The notes beneath the pieces were generated by a model. The model worked only from the letters and a program-made list of their open reading frames with translations. It was not told where the DNA came from and searched no databases. Both the position numbers and the translations under genes were made by a program. Below, piece after piece: positions 8,252 through 14,834 of a stretch of 14,887 nucleotides of DNA. This DNA comes from Kiritimatiellia bacterium. Its GTDB lineage: Bacteria > Verrucomicrobiota > Kiritimatiellia > JAAZAB01. Numbering within the stretch: position 1 is the stretch's first letter; the number at the start of each line of letters is the position of its first letter. Location of the stretch: positions 1 to 14,887 of the forward strand of contig JAGYMT010000008.1 in assembly GCA_018400335.1 (NCBI GenBank). The letters are read 5' to 3'.

Positions 8252-8335
8252 CCCGGGACCGCCGAGCACCAGCTCGGCACGGAGAGGGAAGAGGCCCATC
8301 GGTGAAATGCCGAGCTGGTGCTCGGCGGTCCCGGG
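8252..8335. repeat. 28-bp perfect inverted repeat between convergent genes
   Basis: The arms 8252-8279 and 8308-8335 are exact reverse complements across 28 bp, with a 28-nt loop. Each arm also folds on itself (GCCGAGC-ACCA-GCTCGGC in the left arm). It lies between the 3' ends of the response regulator (+) and acs (-), where it could stop transcription from both sides, although there is no T-run. Twenty-four bases of the right arm recur at 14839-14862, so this is a copy of a dispersed palindromic element and not only a local terminator. Confidence 0.9.
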
Positions 8336-8396
8336 GGTGGAAATGCAACCGCGAGAAGAGCCTTATCCCGTTCTCCGTTCATTTTTCTCCAGGTGT

Positions 8397-10718
8397 TCAC
8401 CCCTCATCGCCGCTGAGCTGCGCGATTACGTTGAAATCCTCGAGCGTGGTCACATCCCCGGAAATCTCGACTCCCGCGGCGATCTGTTTCAGCAGTCGGC
8501 GCATGATCTTTCCGGAGCGCGTCTTGGGCAGGGCCTGCGCGAACCGGATCTCGTCGGGCTTCGACACAGGTCCGAGCTCCTTGCCCACGTGCGCCCTGAG
8601 CTCGTCTCTCAGCGTGTCGCTCGGCTTGGCGTCGGCACGCAGCGAGACGAAAGCCACCAGACCCGAGCCCTTCATGTCGTCGGGTCTGCCGACCACCGCT
8701 GCCTCGGCTACCGCCGGATGGCTCACGAGCGCGCTCTCGACCTCCGCAGTGCCGATGCGGTGGCCTGAGACGTTTATCACGTCGTCAATGCGGCCCATGA
8801 TCCAGAAGTAACCGTCCTTATCCTGCCTGGCCCCGTCGCCCGTGAAGTAGCTGCCCGGCACGTCGCTCCAGTAGGTCCAGCTGAACCGCTCTCTGTCGCC
8901 CCACACCCCGCGCAGCATGCTCGGCCACGGCTTGCGCAGCACCAACTTGCCTCCGTGGTTGGCGCTTACGGGGTTGCCGTCGTCCGTTAGAACCTCGGGG
9001 TGGACGCCGAAGAACGGGACCCCGGCGGAGCCCGGCTTGCAAGCCATGGCGCCGGGCAGAGTTGTTATCATTATGCTGCCGGTCTCAGTTTGCCACCACG
9101 TATCAACGATGGGGCAGCGGCCGCCGCCTATGACCTTGTGATACCACATCCAGGCGTGGGGATTGATCGGCTCGCCAACGGTGCCGAGCAGCCTGAGCGA
9201 GGAGAGATCGTGCTTGTCGACCCATTCGTCGCCCCATTTGATGAAGGCGCGGATGGCGGTCGGCGCGGTGTAGAAAATGGTGACGCGATGGCGCTGGACG
9301 ATGCTCCAGTAGCGGTCCTTTTCGGGGAAGTTGGGTGCGCCCTCGTACATTAGGATCGTCGTGCCGTTCGCCAGCGGACCGTAGACGATGTAGCTGTGCC
9401 CCGTGATCCATCCTATGTCCGCGGTGCACCAGTAGATATCGTCTTCGCGGATGTCGAAGACGTGTTTGTGCGAGAGCTTTGCGCCGAGCAGGTAGCCGGC
9501 GGTCGTGTGATATATCCCCTTCGGCTTGCCTGTCGAGCCGCTCGTGTAGAGGATGAACAGGGGATCCTCGCTCTCCATTTCCTCGGGCGGACAATCGGCG
9601 CCGGCCTTCTTCATCTCGTCGTCCCACCACACATCGCGCCCGGCCACCATACCCGCTTCGTGCGCGGTCCTCCGGAAGACGATGACCTTCTGTATTGATT
9701 CACAGAGCAGCTTGCCTTCCGCGTTCTTTATAAGGAAGGAATCGTCAACGTTCTTCTTGAGCGGAACGATCGCACCGCGCCGGTATCCGCCGTCGGCTGT
9801 TATGATCAGGCTGGCCTTGCTGTCGTGCACTCTGTCGGCAATGGCCTGCGCGCTGAATCCGCCGAAAATCACTGAGTGAATCGCGCCTATTCGAGCGCAG
9901 GCGAGCATTGCGACAACAGCCTCGGGAATCATGGGCATATAGATGATGATCCTGTCGCCCTTGCCCGCGCCGTTCTGCTTGAGCACGTTTGCGAACCTGC
10001 TGACGGAGTCATGCAATTGACGGTATGTTATTCTGCATATCTCCGCCGGCGCCCCGTCCTCTTTCACCGGTTCGCTTTCCCATATGATCGCGGTCTTGTC
10101 GGCAACCGCGGTTTCGAGGTGCCTGTCGAGGCAGTTGTGCGCCACGTTCAGGCGTCCGCCATGGAACCACTTTGAGTCCGGCGCCTCCCACTCGCACACC
10201 TTGTCCCATCTCCTGAACCATTCAACATGCTCCTCGGCCTGTTCGGCCCAGAACTGTTCCGGATCCTCAATGGACTGCCGGTAGAGCCTCTTGTATTCAT
10301 CGTCCGACGAAATAGCGGAGCCCTCGCTGAAGCCGGCCGGCGGATGAAACATCTTCGTTTCATGCTGCGCGCTCTCAATCTCGGAGCCCGAATCAGCGAT
10401 GAGCTGCTCGAGTCCCGATGTCCTGATAATCTCCGTGATAAAGGGGTTGGCGTTGACGATCGAGAAGTTACCGCGCTTTACCCGCTTGGCGCATCTCAGG
10501 ACCACTCTGATGAACGCGGATGAAAGGTATTCGACCTTGCCGAGATCGAACACTATCTTCATCTTATCGTCCGCCTTGCCCTGGAACCCGGAGCCGGTCA
10601 ACTCCTTGAGCTTCGCCTCGACGGAGTTGGAAAGCTCCGTGCATTGCTCGCTTCCGAGGTGACCTTCGAATACACACGTCAATAAGTCTGTTCCGGCATC
10701 ATGTTTGAATGAGAGCAT
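8397..10718 (-). CDS. acs: Acetyl-CoA synthetase with N-terminal STAS domain
   Basis: This 773-residue protein makes acetyl-CoA from acetate, ATP and CoA through an acetyl-AMP intermediate. From about residue 138 on it is a full-length Acs: the N-terminal segment [19 protein letters not shown], the P-loop [11 protein letters not shown] (391-401), the WWQTETG motif, the YFTGDGA and [13 protein letters not shown] hinge region, and [11 protein letters not shown] with catalytic K737, the lysine acetylated in other Acs enzymes. Residues 1-108 form a separate STAS-like fold ([53 protein letters not shown]) of the anti-sigma-factor-antagonist type, with S66 and S67 at the position of the phosphorylated Ser. 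Normal Acs is about 650 residues, so the extra 120 are the fusion. The start is the second ATG, which has GGAG 6 nt upstream; an ATG at 10730 would add four residues. Confidence 0.93.
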   Translation of the reverse strand: MLSFKHDAGTDLLTCVFEGHLGSEQCTELSNSVEAKLKELTGSGFQGKADDKMKIVFDLGKVEYLSSAFIRVVLRCAKRVKRGNFSIVNANPFITEIIRTSGLEQLIADSGSEIESAQHETKMFHPPAGFSEGSAISSDDEYKRLYRQSIEDPEQFWAEQAEEHVEWFRRWDKVCEWEAPDSKWFHGGRLNVAHNCLDRHLETAVADKTAIIWESEPVKEDGAPAEICRITYRQLHDSVSRFANVLKQNGAGKGDRIIIYMPMIPEAVVAMLACARIGAIHSVIFGGFSAQAIADRVHDSKASLIITADGGYRRGAIVPLKKNVDDSFLIKNAEGKLLCESIQKVIVFRRTAHEAGMVAGRDVWWDDEMKKAGADCPPEEMESEDPLFILYTSGSTGKPKGIYHTTAGYLLGAKLSHKHVFDIREDDIYWCTADIGWITGHSYIVYGPLANGTTILMYEGAPNFPEKDRYWSIVQRHRVTIFYTAPTAIRAFIKWGDEWVDKHDLSSLRLLGTVGEPINPHAWMWYHKVIGGGRCPIVDTWWQTETGSIMITTLPGAMACKPGSAGVPFFGVHPEVLTDDGNPVSANHGGKLVLRKPWPSMLRGVWGDRERFSWTYWSDVPGSYFTGDGARQDKDGYFWIMGRIDDVINVSGHRIGTAEVESALVSHPAVAEAAVVGRPDDMKGSGLVAFVSLRADAKPSDTLRDELRAHVGKELGPVSKPDEIRFAQALPKTRSGKIMRRLLKQIAAGVEISGDVTTLEDFNVIAQLSGDEG

Positions 10719-10724
10719 ATTTTT

Positions 10725-10728
10725 CTCC
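10725..10728 (-). promoter_or_regulatory. Ribosome binding site choosing the acs start
   Basis: GGAG on the minus strand lies 6 nt before the ATG at 10718. The first ATG (10730) overlaps this site and has only an A/C-rich sequence in front of it. Confidence 0.5.
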
Positions 10729-10748
10729 ATGTTGTTGTTTTCGAAAGA

Positions 10749-10778
10749 ATCATTCAGAGTTCAGGTTTTAGGTGTCAG
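10749..10778 (-). promoter_or_regulatory. Weak candidate acs promoter overlapping heptamer repeats
   Basis: On the minus strand CTGACA (10778-10773, five of six -35 bases) is followed after 18 nt by AATGAT (10754-10749, four of six -10 bases), about 30 nt before the acs start. A second CTGACA lies one heptamer upstream (10785-10780). The -35-like hexamers are part of the GTGTCAG repeats. Confidence 0.25.
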
Positions 10779-10785
10779 GTGTCAG
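10751..10785. repeat. Degenerate heptamer array upstream of acs
   Basis: Five consecutive 7-mers read CATTCAG, AGTTCAG, GTTTTAG, GTGTCAG and GTGTCAG. All end in AG and the phase is exact. The array resembles the short tandemly repeated repetitive (STRR) heptanucleotides described in filamentous cyanobacteria, and it shares the 7-bp period of the other arrays in this window. Confidence 0.7.
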
Positions 10786-10793
10786 TCTGGCCT

Positions 10794-10816
10794 CCGGGCG
10801 CGATGCCCGGGTTTTT
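10794..10816 (+). terminator. Terminator-like hairpin with T-run
   Basis: CCGGGC (10794-10799) pairs with GCCCGG (10805-10810) around a 5-nt loop, followed by GTTTTT. On the plus strand this is an intrinsic-terminator shape, yet no plus-strand gene ends here. It could stop antisense read-through into rnd or simply be part of the repeat cluster. Confidence 0.3.
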
Positions 10817-10826
10817 CATGGGACTG

Positions 10827-10898
10827 ATTGTCCTTGTTTCTGGAGACGGCGGTCCCCGCCGTTTCCCATCCGGCCGGGACGGCCGGCTCCAGGACAAT
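10827..10898. repeat. Structured repeat folding as a three-way junction
   Basis: ATTGTCC (10827-10833) pairs with GGACAAT (10892-10898), and TGGAG (10841-10845) with CTCCA (10887-10891), closing a stem with a 7-nt one-sided bulge. Inside lie two hairpins with perfect 7-bp stems: 10846-10852 with 10856-10862, and 10870-10876 with 10880-10886, each with a 3-nt loop. The hairpins abut the closing stem on both sides and are separated by 7 nt. This nested pairing is unlikely by chance and suggests a mobile palindromic element or a structured RNA. Confidence 0.6.
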
Positions 10899-11001
10899 GG
10901 CTATCTGGTATTGTATTTCTATGATTTGCATATGTTCTCAGAGACAAGGGTTTAGTGGCGGTCCCTGAGCGGATATCGGGTTTTTCAGGGAGACTGAATA
11001 A

Positions 11002-11147
11002 CCAACAGCCAACAGTCCCAACATCCAATGTCCAAGGAAAGATGAGAGAGAATAGAGAATGACATGTCCCCGGGATGGCCATTCGTAAAGCTCTCTCACT
11101 TGGGAGTTGGAAATGCCTTGTTGGATATTGGGTGTTCATGTTTACAG
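11002..11147. repeat. Opposed heptamer arrays forming an imperfect inverted repeat
   Basis: CCAA occurs at 11002, 11009, 11018, 11025 and 11032 (steps of 7, 9, 7, 7). Its complement TTGG occurs at 11100, 11107, 11121 and 11128 (steps of 7, 14, 7), with the 7-nt phase continuing to about 11147. Between them TGAGAGAG (11042-11049) and CTCTCTCA (11091-11098) are exact complements, so the whole unit folds into a long imperfect stem. It directly follows the 3' end of rnd. The layout resembles a MITE-like or hairpin repeat made of 7-mers. Confidence 0.65.
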
Positions 11148-11162
11148 TAGTTATGGCTTGAA

Positions 11163-12353
11163 TCAACTTTTCATCGGTGCAGTAGCGCCGTCTCCTTCCG
11201 CCACGGAGAACCGCTCGCGGAAATCAGTCCACAGAACCTTTCTCTGCCAATCGCGGACCTGCGACGCCAATTCGGCGGGCAATGTCCTTCCCGCATTCCG
11301 TGCGCACCATCCGATTACGTCGTTCGAAAGAAGCAGGTAGGGCTCGATGTCAAGCCCGCTCGCGATATCGGCCCGCCACTTCTGCATGGCTTTGAGCCGA
11401 TTGCCGTAGCCGGGCGTTGATCTCGGGCGATATGCGCGGCTCGGATGTCTTTCTTCGGGCCCGGCCGCCCCCCTGCTGACCGCCTCGATCAGGCGCGTGG
11501 AATTGGACTCGCGGTAGATCGCGGGGTGGAGGCCCGGTATCTTCTGAATGTCAGTTGCCGTCCGCGGCGGTTTGACGGCCATTTCAACGAGGATCTTGTT
11601 CCTGATCAGGAAGTGTACGGGGCGGCCGAGCTTCCTGGCAAGCTGATCCCGGAATTCCGCCAGCTCCCTCAGAACGGCAAGCTGCCGTCCGTTCAGCGCC
11701 GTGCTGCCCTTGATTCTGGTGTGCGGGGCCGGTTCGTCCGGAGAGTCCTCAAATGTCTCGAGCAGCTTGAATTCCTCCTGCGCCCACGAAAGCCTGTCCA
11801 GCTCGGTCAGCCGCCTTTCGAGAATGTCCTTGAGATCGAACAGAAAACGGGTGTCTCGGGCCGCATAGTCGAGCGCGTCCCTGCGGAGGGGGCGCTTCAG
11901 CCAATCAATTCGCTGGAATTTCTTGTCGGTCTTGACGTTCAGCAGTTCGTCCAGCAGGCTGCCAAGTCCGTACTGTCTGAACCCGCAGAACTGGGCGGCA
12001 AGCTTGGTGTCGAAGAACCTGTTCAAGTTCCACTTATAAACCTGCCGGCAGGCGCGCTTGTCGAAATCGGCGTCGTGAATGATAAGTTCCACGCCGGGAT
12101 TGGTAAGCATCGCGCCCAGCGGGGCAAGATCAATCTTGGAAAGCGGATCGAAGACGAAGGTCTGGCCGTCGCGGATGGAGACCTGGACGAGCGCAATGTG
12201 AAGGCCGTAATGATGGCAATGGTTTTCCATCTCGAGATCCAGGGCCAACTCCGAGACACCGGCTAGTCTCTCCGCGGCCGCGCTCATGGCGCCGGTGTTA
12301 TCAATCAGTTCGTATGCCTGTTCTTCCTGCATTATTCTCTCTTCACTATTCAT
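11163..12353 (-). CDS. rnd: Ribonuclease D
   Basis: This 396-residue protein is a 3'-to-5' exoribonuclease of the DEDDy family that trims the 3' ends of tRNA precursors and other small RNAs in the cytoplasm. The catalytic residues are in place: LDLEMEN (D39, E41), HDADFD (D98), and the Exo III motif LDYAARDTRF (Y163, D167). An HRDC domain for RNA binding follows (about residues 217-295, RQLAVLRELAEFRDQLARK and onward to IPGLHP). The C-terminal 100 residues would include the second HRDC-like bundle of E. coli RNase D. Length is close to E. coli's 375. The start at 12353 is chosen because its ATG overlaps the fmt stop as ATGA, a typical coupled arrangement. An in-frame ATG at 12332 with GAAGAGAG upstream is a possible alternative. 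It is the last gene of the operon. Confidence 0.93.
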   Translation of the reverse strand: MNSEERIMQEEQAYELIDNTGAMSAAAERLAGVSELALDLEMENHCHHYGLHIALVQVSIRDGQTFVFDPLSKIDLAPLGAMLTNPGVELIIHDADFDKRACRQVYKWNLNRFFDTKLAAQFCGFRQYGLGSLLDELLNVKTDKKFQRIDWLKRPLRRDALDYAARDTRFLFDLKDILERRLTELDRLSWAQEEFKLLETFEDSPDEPAPHTRIKGSTALNGRQLAVLRELAEFRDQLARKLGRPVHFLIRNKILVEMAVKPPRTATDIQKIPGLHPAIYRESNSTRLIEAVSRGAAGPEERHPSRAYRPRSTPGYGNRLKAMQKWRADIASGLDIEPYLLLSNDVIGWCARNAGRTLPAELASQVRDWQRKVLWTDFRERFSVAEGDGATAPMKS

Positions 12354-13297
12354 AATGGAAGCTGCTCTCCCGTCCGAATGCCATGACCGCAAATGAAGGC
12401 TGATCCGCTCATGATCCTGCGGCCTTCCGGCTGCACCTCCAGGAGTCGGAGTCCGCCGTTGCCCGTGATGATTAACGGGCCCGGTCCGGATGTTTCCAGC
12501 ACAACGCCCGGCGATATCGCTGCGCCCGATGATTCGATTGTTTCAACGCGCGTCTTGAAAACGCGCACCGTTGCGCCGCCGGCGCGCTCGAAGAAGCAGC
12601 CCGGCCGGGGGTTGAAGCCGCGAACCCTGTTGTGCAGTTCAGTCGCGGGCTTGATCCAGTCGAGTCTTCCGTCCAGTTTGGCAAGCTTTGGCGCGAAAGT
12701 GGCTTCGGATTCAACCTGCGGCGTTCCATCGAGGCTGCCGCAGCGCGCGCGGTCGAGCGTGCGCGCGAGCAATTCCGCGGCAAGCGGCGCAAGCCTTTCG
12801 CCGAGGGTGGCGGCTGTGTCGTCGGCCCTTATCTCCGCGGTTGCGCCGTCAATTATGTCGCCGGTGTCCATACCCTCGTTCATAAACATGGCCGTAACGC
12901 CGGTCGCGGTCTCGCCGCGCGCGATTGCCCACTCAATGGGCGCCGCGCCCCGGTACTTTGGAAGCAGGGATGTGTGCATATTGATACAGCCCAGCGGCGG
13001 AATGCCGAGCAGCGGCGCTTTGAGTATCTGACCGTAGGCGACCACCGCTATGAGTTCGGGACGAAGCTCGCGGATTTCCCGGATGCTTGTGTCGTCGTTG
13101 ACGTTGCGCGGTGTCAGGACCGGAATCTCGCTTCCATGGACAAGCGCGCGAACGGGACAGGGCGCCACCGTGAGTTTTCGTCCCTTCGGCCTGTCCGGCT
13201 GGGTGACGACCGCGGCCAGGACGTCGGCGTCCGCCGAGATGATTCTCTCCAGGCACGGACACGCCAGTGCGGCTGAACCCATGAAGATAATACGCAT
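12350..13297 (-). CDS. fmt: Methionyl-tRNA formyltransferase
   Basis: This 315-residue enzyme transfers a formyl group from 10-formyl-tetrahydrofolate to initiator Met-tRNA, allowing bacterial translation initiation. The N-terminal Rossmann-like domain begins MRIIFMGSAALA. The active-site segment INMHTSLLPKYRGAAPIEWAI carries N106 and H108, and GMDTGDI carries D144, matching the E. coli catalytic triad in both identity and numbering. The C-terminal domain (about 205-300, PKLAKLDGRLDWIKPATELHNRVRGFNPRPGC) is the usual tRNA-binding OB-like fold, and the length is normal for the family. GAGGAA lies 11 nt upstream of the ATG, a slightly long spacing. Only 18 nt separate it from the fumarase beta stop, and its own stop overlaps the rnd start by 4 nt. 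Confidence 0.96.
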   Translation of the reverse strand: MRIIFMGSAALACPCLERIISADADVLAAVVTQPDRPKGRKLTVAPCPVRALVHGSEIPVLTPRNVNDDTSIREIRELRPELIAVVAYGQILKAPLLGIPPLGCINMHTSLLPKYRGAAPIEWAIARGETATGVTAMFMNEGMDTGDIIDGATAEIRADDTAATLGERLAPLAAELLARTLDRARCGSLDGTPQVESEATFAPKLAKLDGRLDWIKPATELHNRVRGFNPRPGCFFERAGGATVRVFKTRVETIESSGAAISPGVVLETSGPGPLIITGNGGLRLLEVQPEGRRIMSGSAFICGHGIRTGEQLPL

Positions 13298-13315
13298 TTT
13301 TCGGTCTATTCCTCG

Positions 13316-13888
13316 TTAAATGAGCATTGCGGCAACAGCGCGTTCGGATTCGCGCAGAATGCGCTCATGCAGACTGTTCCCATGCGCGTCCATCGTGACG
13401 ATGGCCGGGAAATCTTCCACATCAAGTTCCCACATCGCCTCCGCCGTCCCGAATTCATCGAGAAAGTGCACGGAAACAACTCTTTTGATTTTATCCGCCA
13501 GCACCTGCGCGGCGCCTCCGACCGCATGAAGGTAGGCGCATCCGTGTTTCGCGCAGGCGGCAAGCGTGTCCTTTCCCATGCCGCCTTTTCCGATCACCAG
13601 TCCGATCTTGTGGTCCTTGATGATCCGCGGCATGAAGCGCTCTTCCCTCGCGGAGGTCGTGGGCCCGGCCGCGCGGACCGCCCACCTGTTGTTCTCGCGA
13701 ACGACCACGGGGCCGCAATGATATATAGCGCAGGCTTTCAAGGAAACGGATGACCTTCCGCCCTTGAACAGGTGTTCGTGCAGCCTGTCGCGTCCGGTAA
13801 CGATCCTGCCGGAGATGTTCACGAGGTCGCCCGTGGCCAGCTTGCGCACCTTTGCTGAAGTGAATGGATATGTCAGTTCATGAATCAT
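13316..13888 (-). CDS. Class I fumarate hydratase beta subunit
   Basis: This 190-residue protein is the C-terminal half (TtdB/FumB-C type) of the oxygen-sensitive 4Fe-4S class I fumarase, which interconverts fumarate and malate in the TCA cycle. Family features are KVRKLATGDLVNISGRIVTGRD (residues 12-33), AIYHCGPVVV, AAGPTTSAREERFMPRII, GLVIGKGGMG, a conserved ACAKHGCAYLHAVGGAAQ segment, and VEDFPAIVTMDAHGNSLH near the end. The ATG at 13888 is preferred because it overlaps the alpha stop as TAATG and matches where homologues start; an ATG at 13897 would add three residues. No clear Shine-Dalgarno is visible, so translation probably depends on coupling to alpha. A tartrate dehydratase beta subunit is the main alternative reading, but the metabolic setting favours fumarase. 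Confidence 0.9.
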   Translation of the reverse strand: MIHELTYPFTSAKVRKLATGDLVNISGRIVTGRDRLHEHLFKGGRSSVSLKACAIYHCGPVVVRENNRWAVRAAGPTTSAREERFMPRIIKDHKIGLVIGKGGMGKDTLAACAKHGCAYLHAVGGAAQVLADKIKRVVSVHFLDEFGTAEAMWELDVEDFPAIVTMDAHGNSLHERILRESERAVAAMLI

Positions 13889-14781
13889 TACAGCCATTTC
13901 AGAATATTGCCGCGACGGGCGTTCATGACGATGCCGCCCCGGCGGCAGGCCCAGCACATATAGGCAAGGCTCACAAAATAACTTGCCGGCAACCGGCTGA
14001 GCGCCGCTATTTGCACCCCGATCAGGGTGGTGGCGCCGCCGAAACCCATGGGGCCGATGCCCGTGGCGTTGGCGTCTTTCAGGATCAGTCTCTCCAGGCG
14101 CGCCAGGTTCCGGTTCGGGGAAACATCGTTGAGCTTTCTCAAAAGCTGTTGCTTGGCAAAATCGGCGCCGGCAGCCCGGTCGCCGCCCACGCAGATTCCG
14201 AGAATGCCGGGCGCACAGCCCATTCCCTGTGCGCGCCACACGGCGTCCAGCGCGCACCTGCGTACGCCGTCCCAATCCCTGCCGGCCTTGAGGGACGTAT
14301 CAGGAAGACTGTATTGCGCACTCACGTTCTCGCTGCCGCCGCCCTTCATGAGAAGCCTCAATTCCACTACGGCTTTGGCGCCATATTGAACGTGAATGGC
14401 GGGAGCGCCGGCCCCTATGTTCGTGGCGCGTGATACATTAGTGAGCGTGTCTATCGTGTTCTGCCTCAGACAGCCCTGTTCCGTTGCTCGCGCCACTGCC
14501 GACCGTATCGCGCCGCTCACGCCCTCGACGTCAAAGCCCGCGGGAACCTTGAGGTAGAAATGAAGAGAACCGGTGTCCTGACAGATCGGAAGCGACCGCG
14601 CTTTCGCCGCGCGCACGTTTTCGAGGATGGTGTCCAGCGCCCATTGCGCGGTGGAATTCTTCAATTCCCTGTTTCTGGCCCGCCTGACGGCCGACTCGAT
14701 ATCGGTCGGGAGTTCGGACGAAGTCTTACATATAAGCCGGGTGAGATTGTCTTCCCAGATGTTCCATTCTTTTGAGGCCAT
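13888..14781 (-). CDS. Class I fumarate hydratase alpha subunit
   Basis: This 297-residue protein is the iron-sulfur half of two-subunit class I fumarase (or, less likely, L-tartrate dehydratase). Likely 4Fe-4S ligands are C67 in LPICQDTG, C189 in MGCAPGILGICVGGD and C276 in AYMCWACRRG. Other signatures are NIGAGAPAIHV, MKGGGSENVSA and GIGPMGFGGATTLIG. Length fits the 280-300 residues typical of the separate alpha chain. The ATG at 14781 is chosen because homologues start near MASKEW; a GTG at 14823 would add 14 unremarkable residues that run toward the repeat. GCGGA two nt before the ATG is a poor ribosome binding site. TTGCAC and CAAAAT, 17 nt apart, lie immediately upstream and could give a nearly leaderless message, but this is speculative. 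It leads the fumarase-fmt-rnd operon. Confidence 0.92.
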   Translation of the reverse strand: MASKEWNIWEDNLTRLICKTSSELPTDIESAVRRARNRELKNSTAQWALDTILENVRAAKARSLPICQDTGSLHFYLKVPAGFDVEGVSGAIRSAVARATEQGCLRQNTIDTLTNVSRATNIGAGAPAIHVQYGAKAVVELRLLMKGGGSENVSAQYSLPDTSLKAGRDWDGVRRCALDAVWRAQGMGCAPGILGICVGGDRAAGADFAKQQLLRKLNDVSPNRNLARLERLILKDANATGIGPMGFGGATTLIGVQIAALSRLPASYFVSLAYMCWACRRGGIVMNARRGNILKWL

Positions 14782-14834
14782 AATCCGCACATTTTGGCTT
14801 CCCGCGGGATGATGTGCAAGCACATTCTGAAAAA

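Larger units (their letters stand above)
10731..11162. other. Gene-free, repeat-rich spacer between acs and rnd
   Basis: These 432 bases contain no credible gene. They hold a degenerate heptamer array, a GC hairpin followed by Ts, a three-way-junction-like fold, an imperfect direct repeat (10808-10827 and 10977-10997, reading CGGGTTTTTCA then GGGA then CTGA) and a large imperfect palindrome built from opposed heptamer arrays. GGCGGTCCC, the core of the palindromic element at 8252-8335, appears here at 10848-10856 and 10957-10965. The only long reading frame (minus strand, 11166-10816) translates the repeats and looks non-coding. Confidence 0.75.

Noticed and set aside
8252..8335. Ordinary bidirectional intrinsic terminator
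   Set aside because: The 28-bp arms and 28-nt loop are too large, there is no T-run on either strand, and an identical arm recurs upstream of fumarase; a dispersed repeat explains it better.
10816..11166. 116-residue minus-strand reading frame in the acs-rnd spacer
   Set aside because: It translates heptamer arrays and hairpins (for example FPWTLDVGTVGCWLF), has no domain features and no ribosome binding site, so it is read as non-coding repeat.
11445..12266. 273-residue plus-strand frame opposite rnd
   Set aside because: It is antisense to a gene with all RNase D catalytic motifs; a long open mirror frame is normal in GC-rich DNA.
13889..14275. Upstream extension of the fumarase beta frame inside the alpha gene
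   Set aside because: The extension is Arg/Pro/Gly-rich out-of-frame translation of alpha; homologues start at the TAATG junction.
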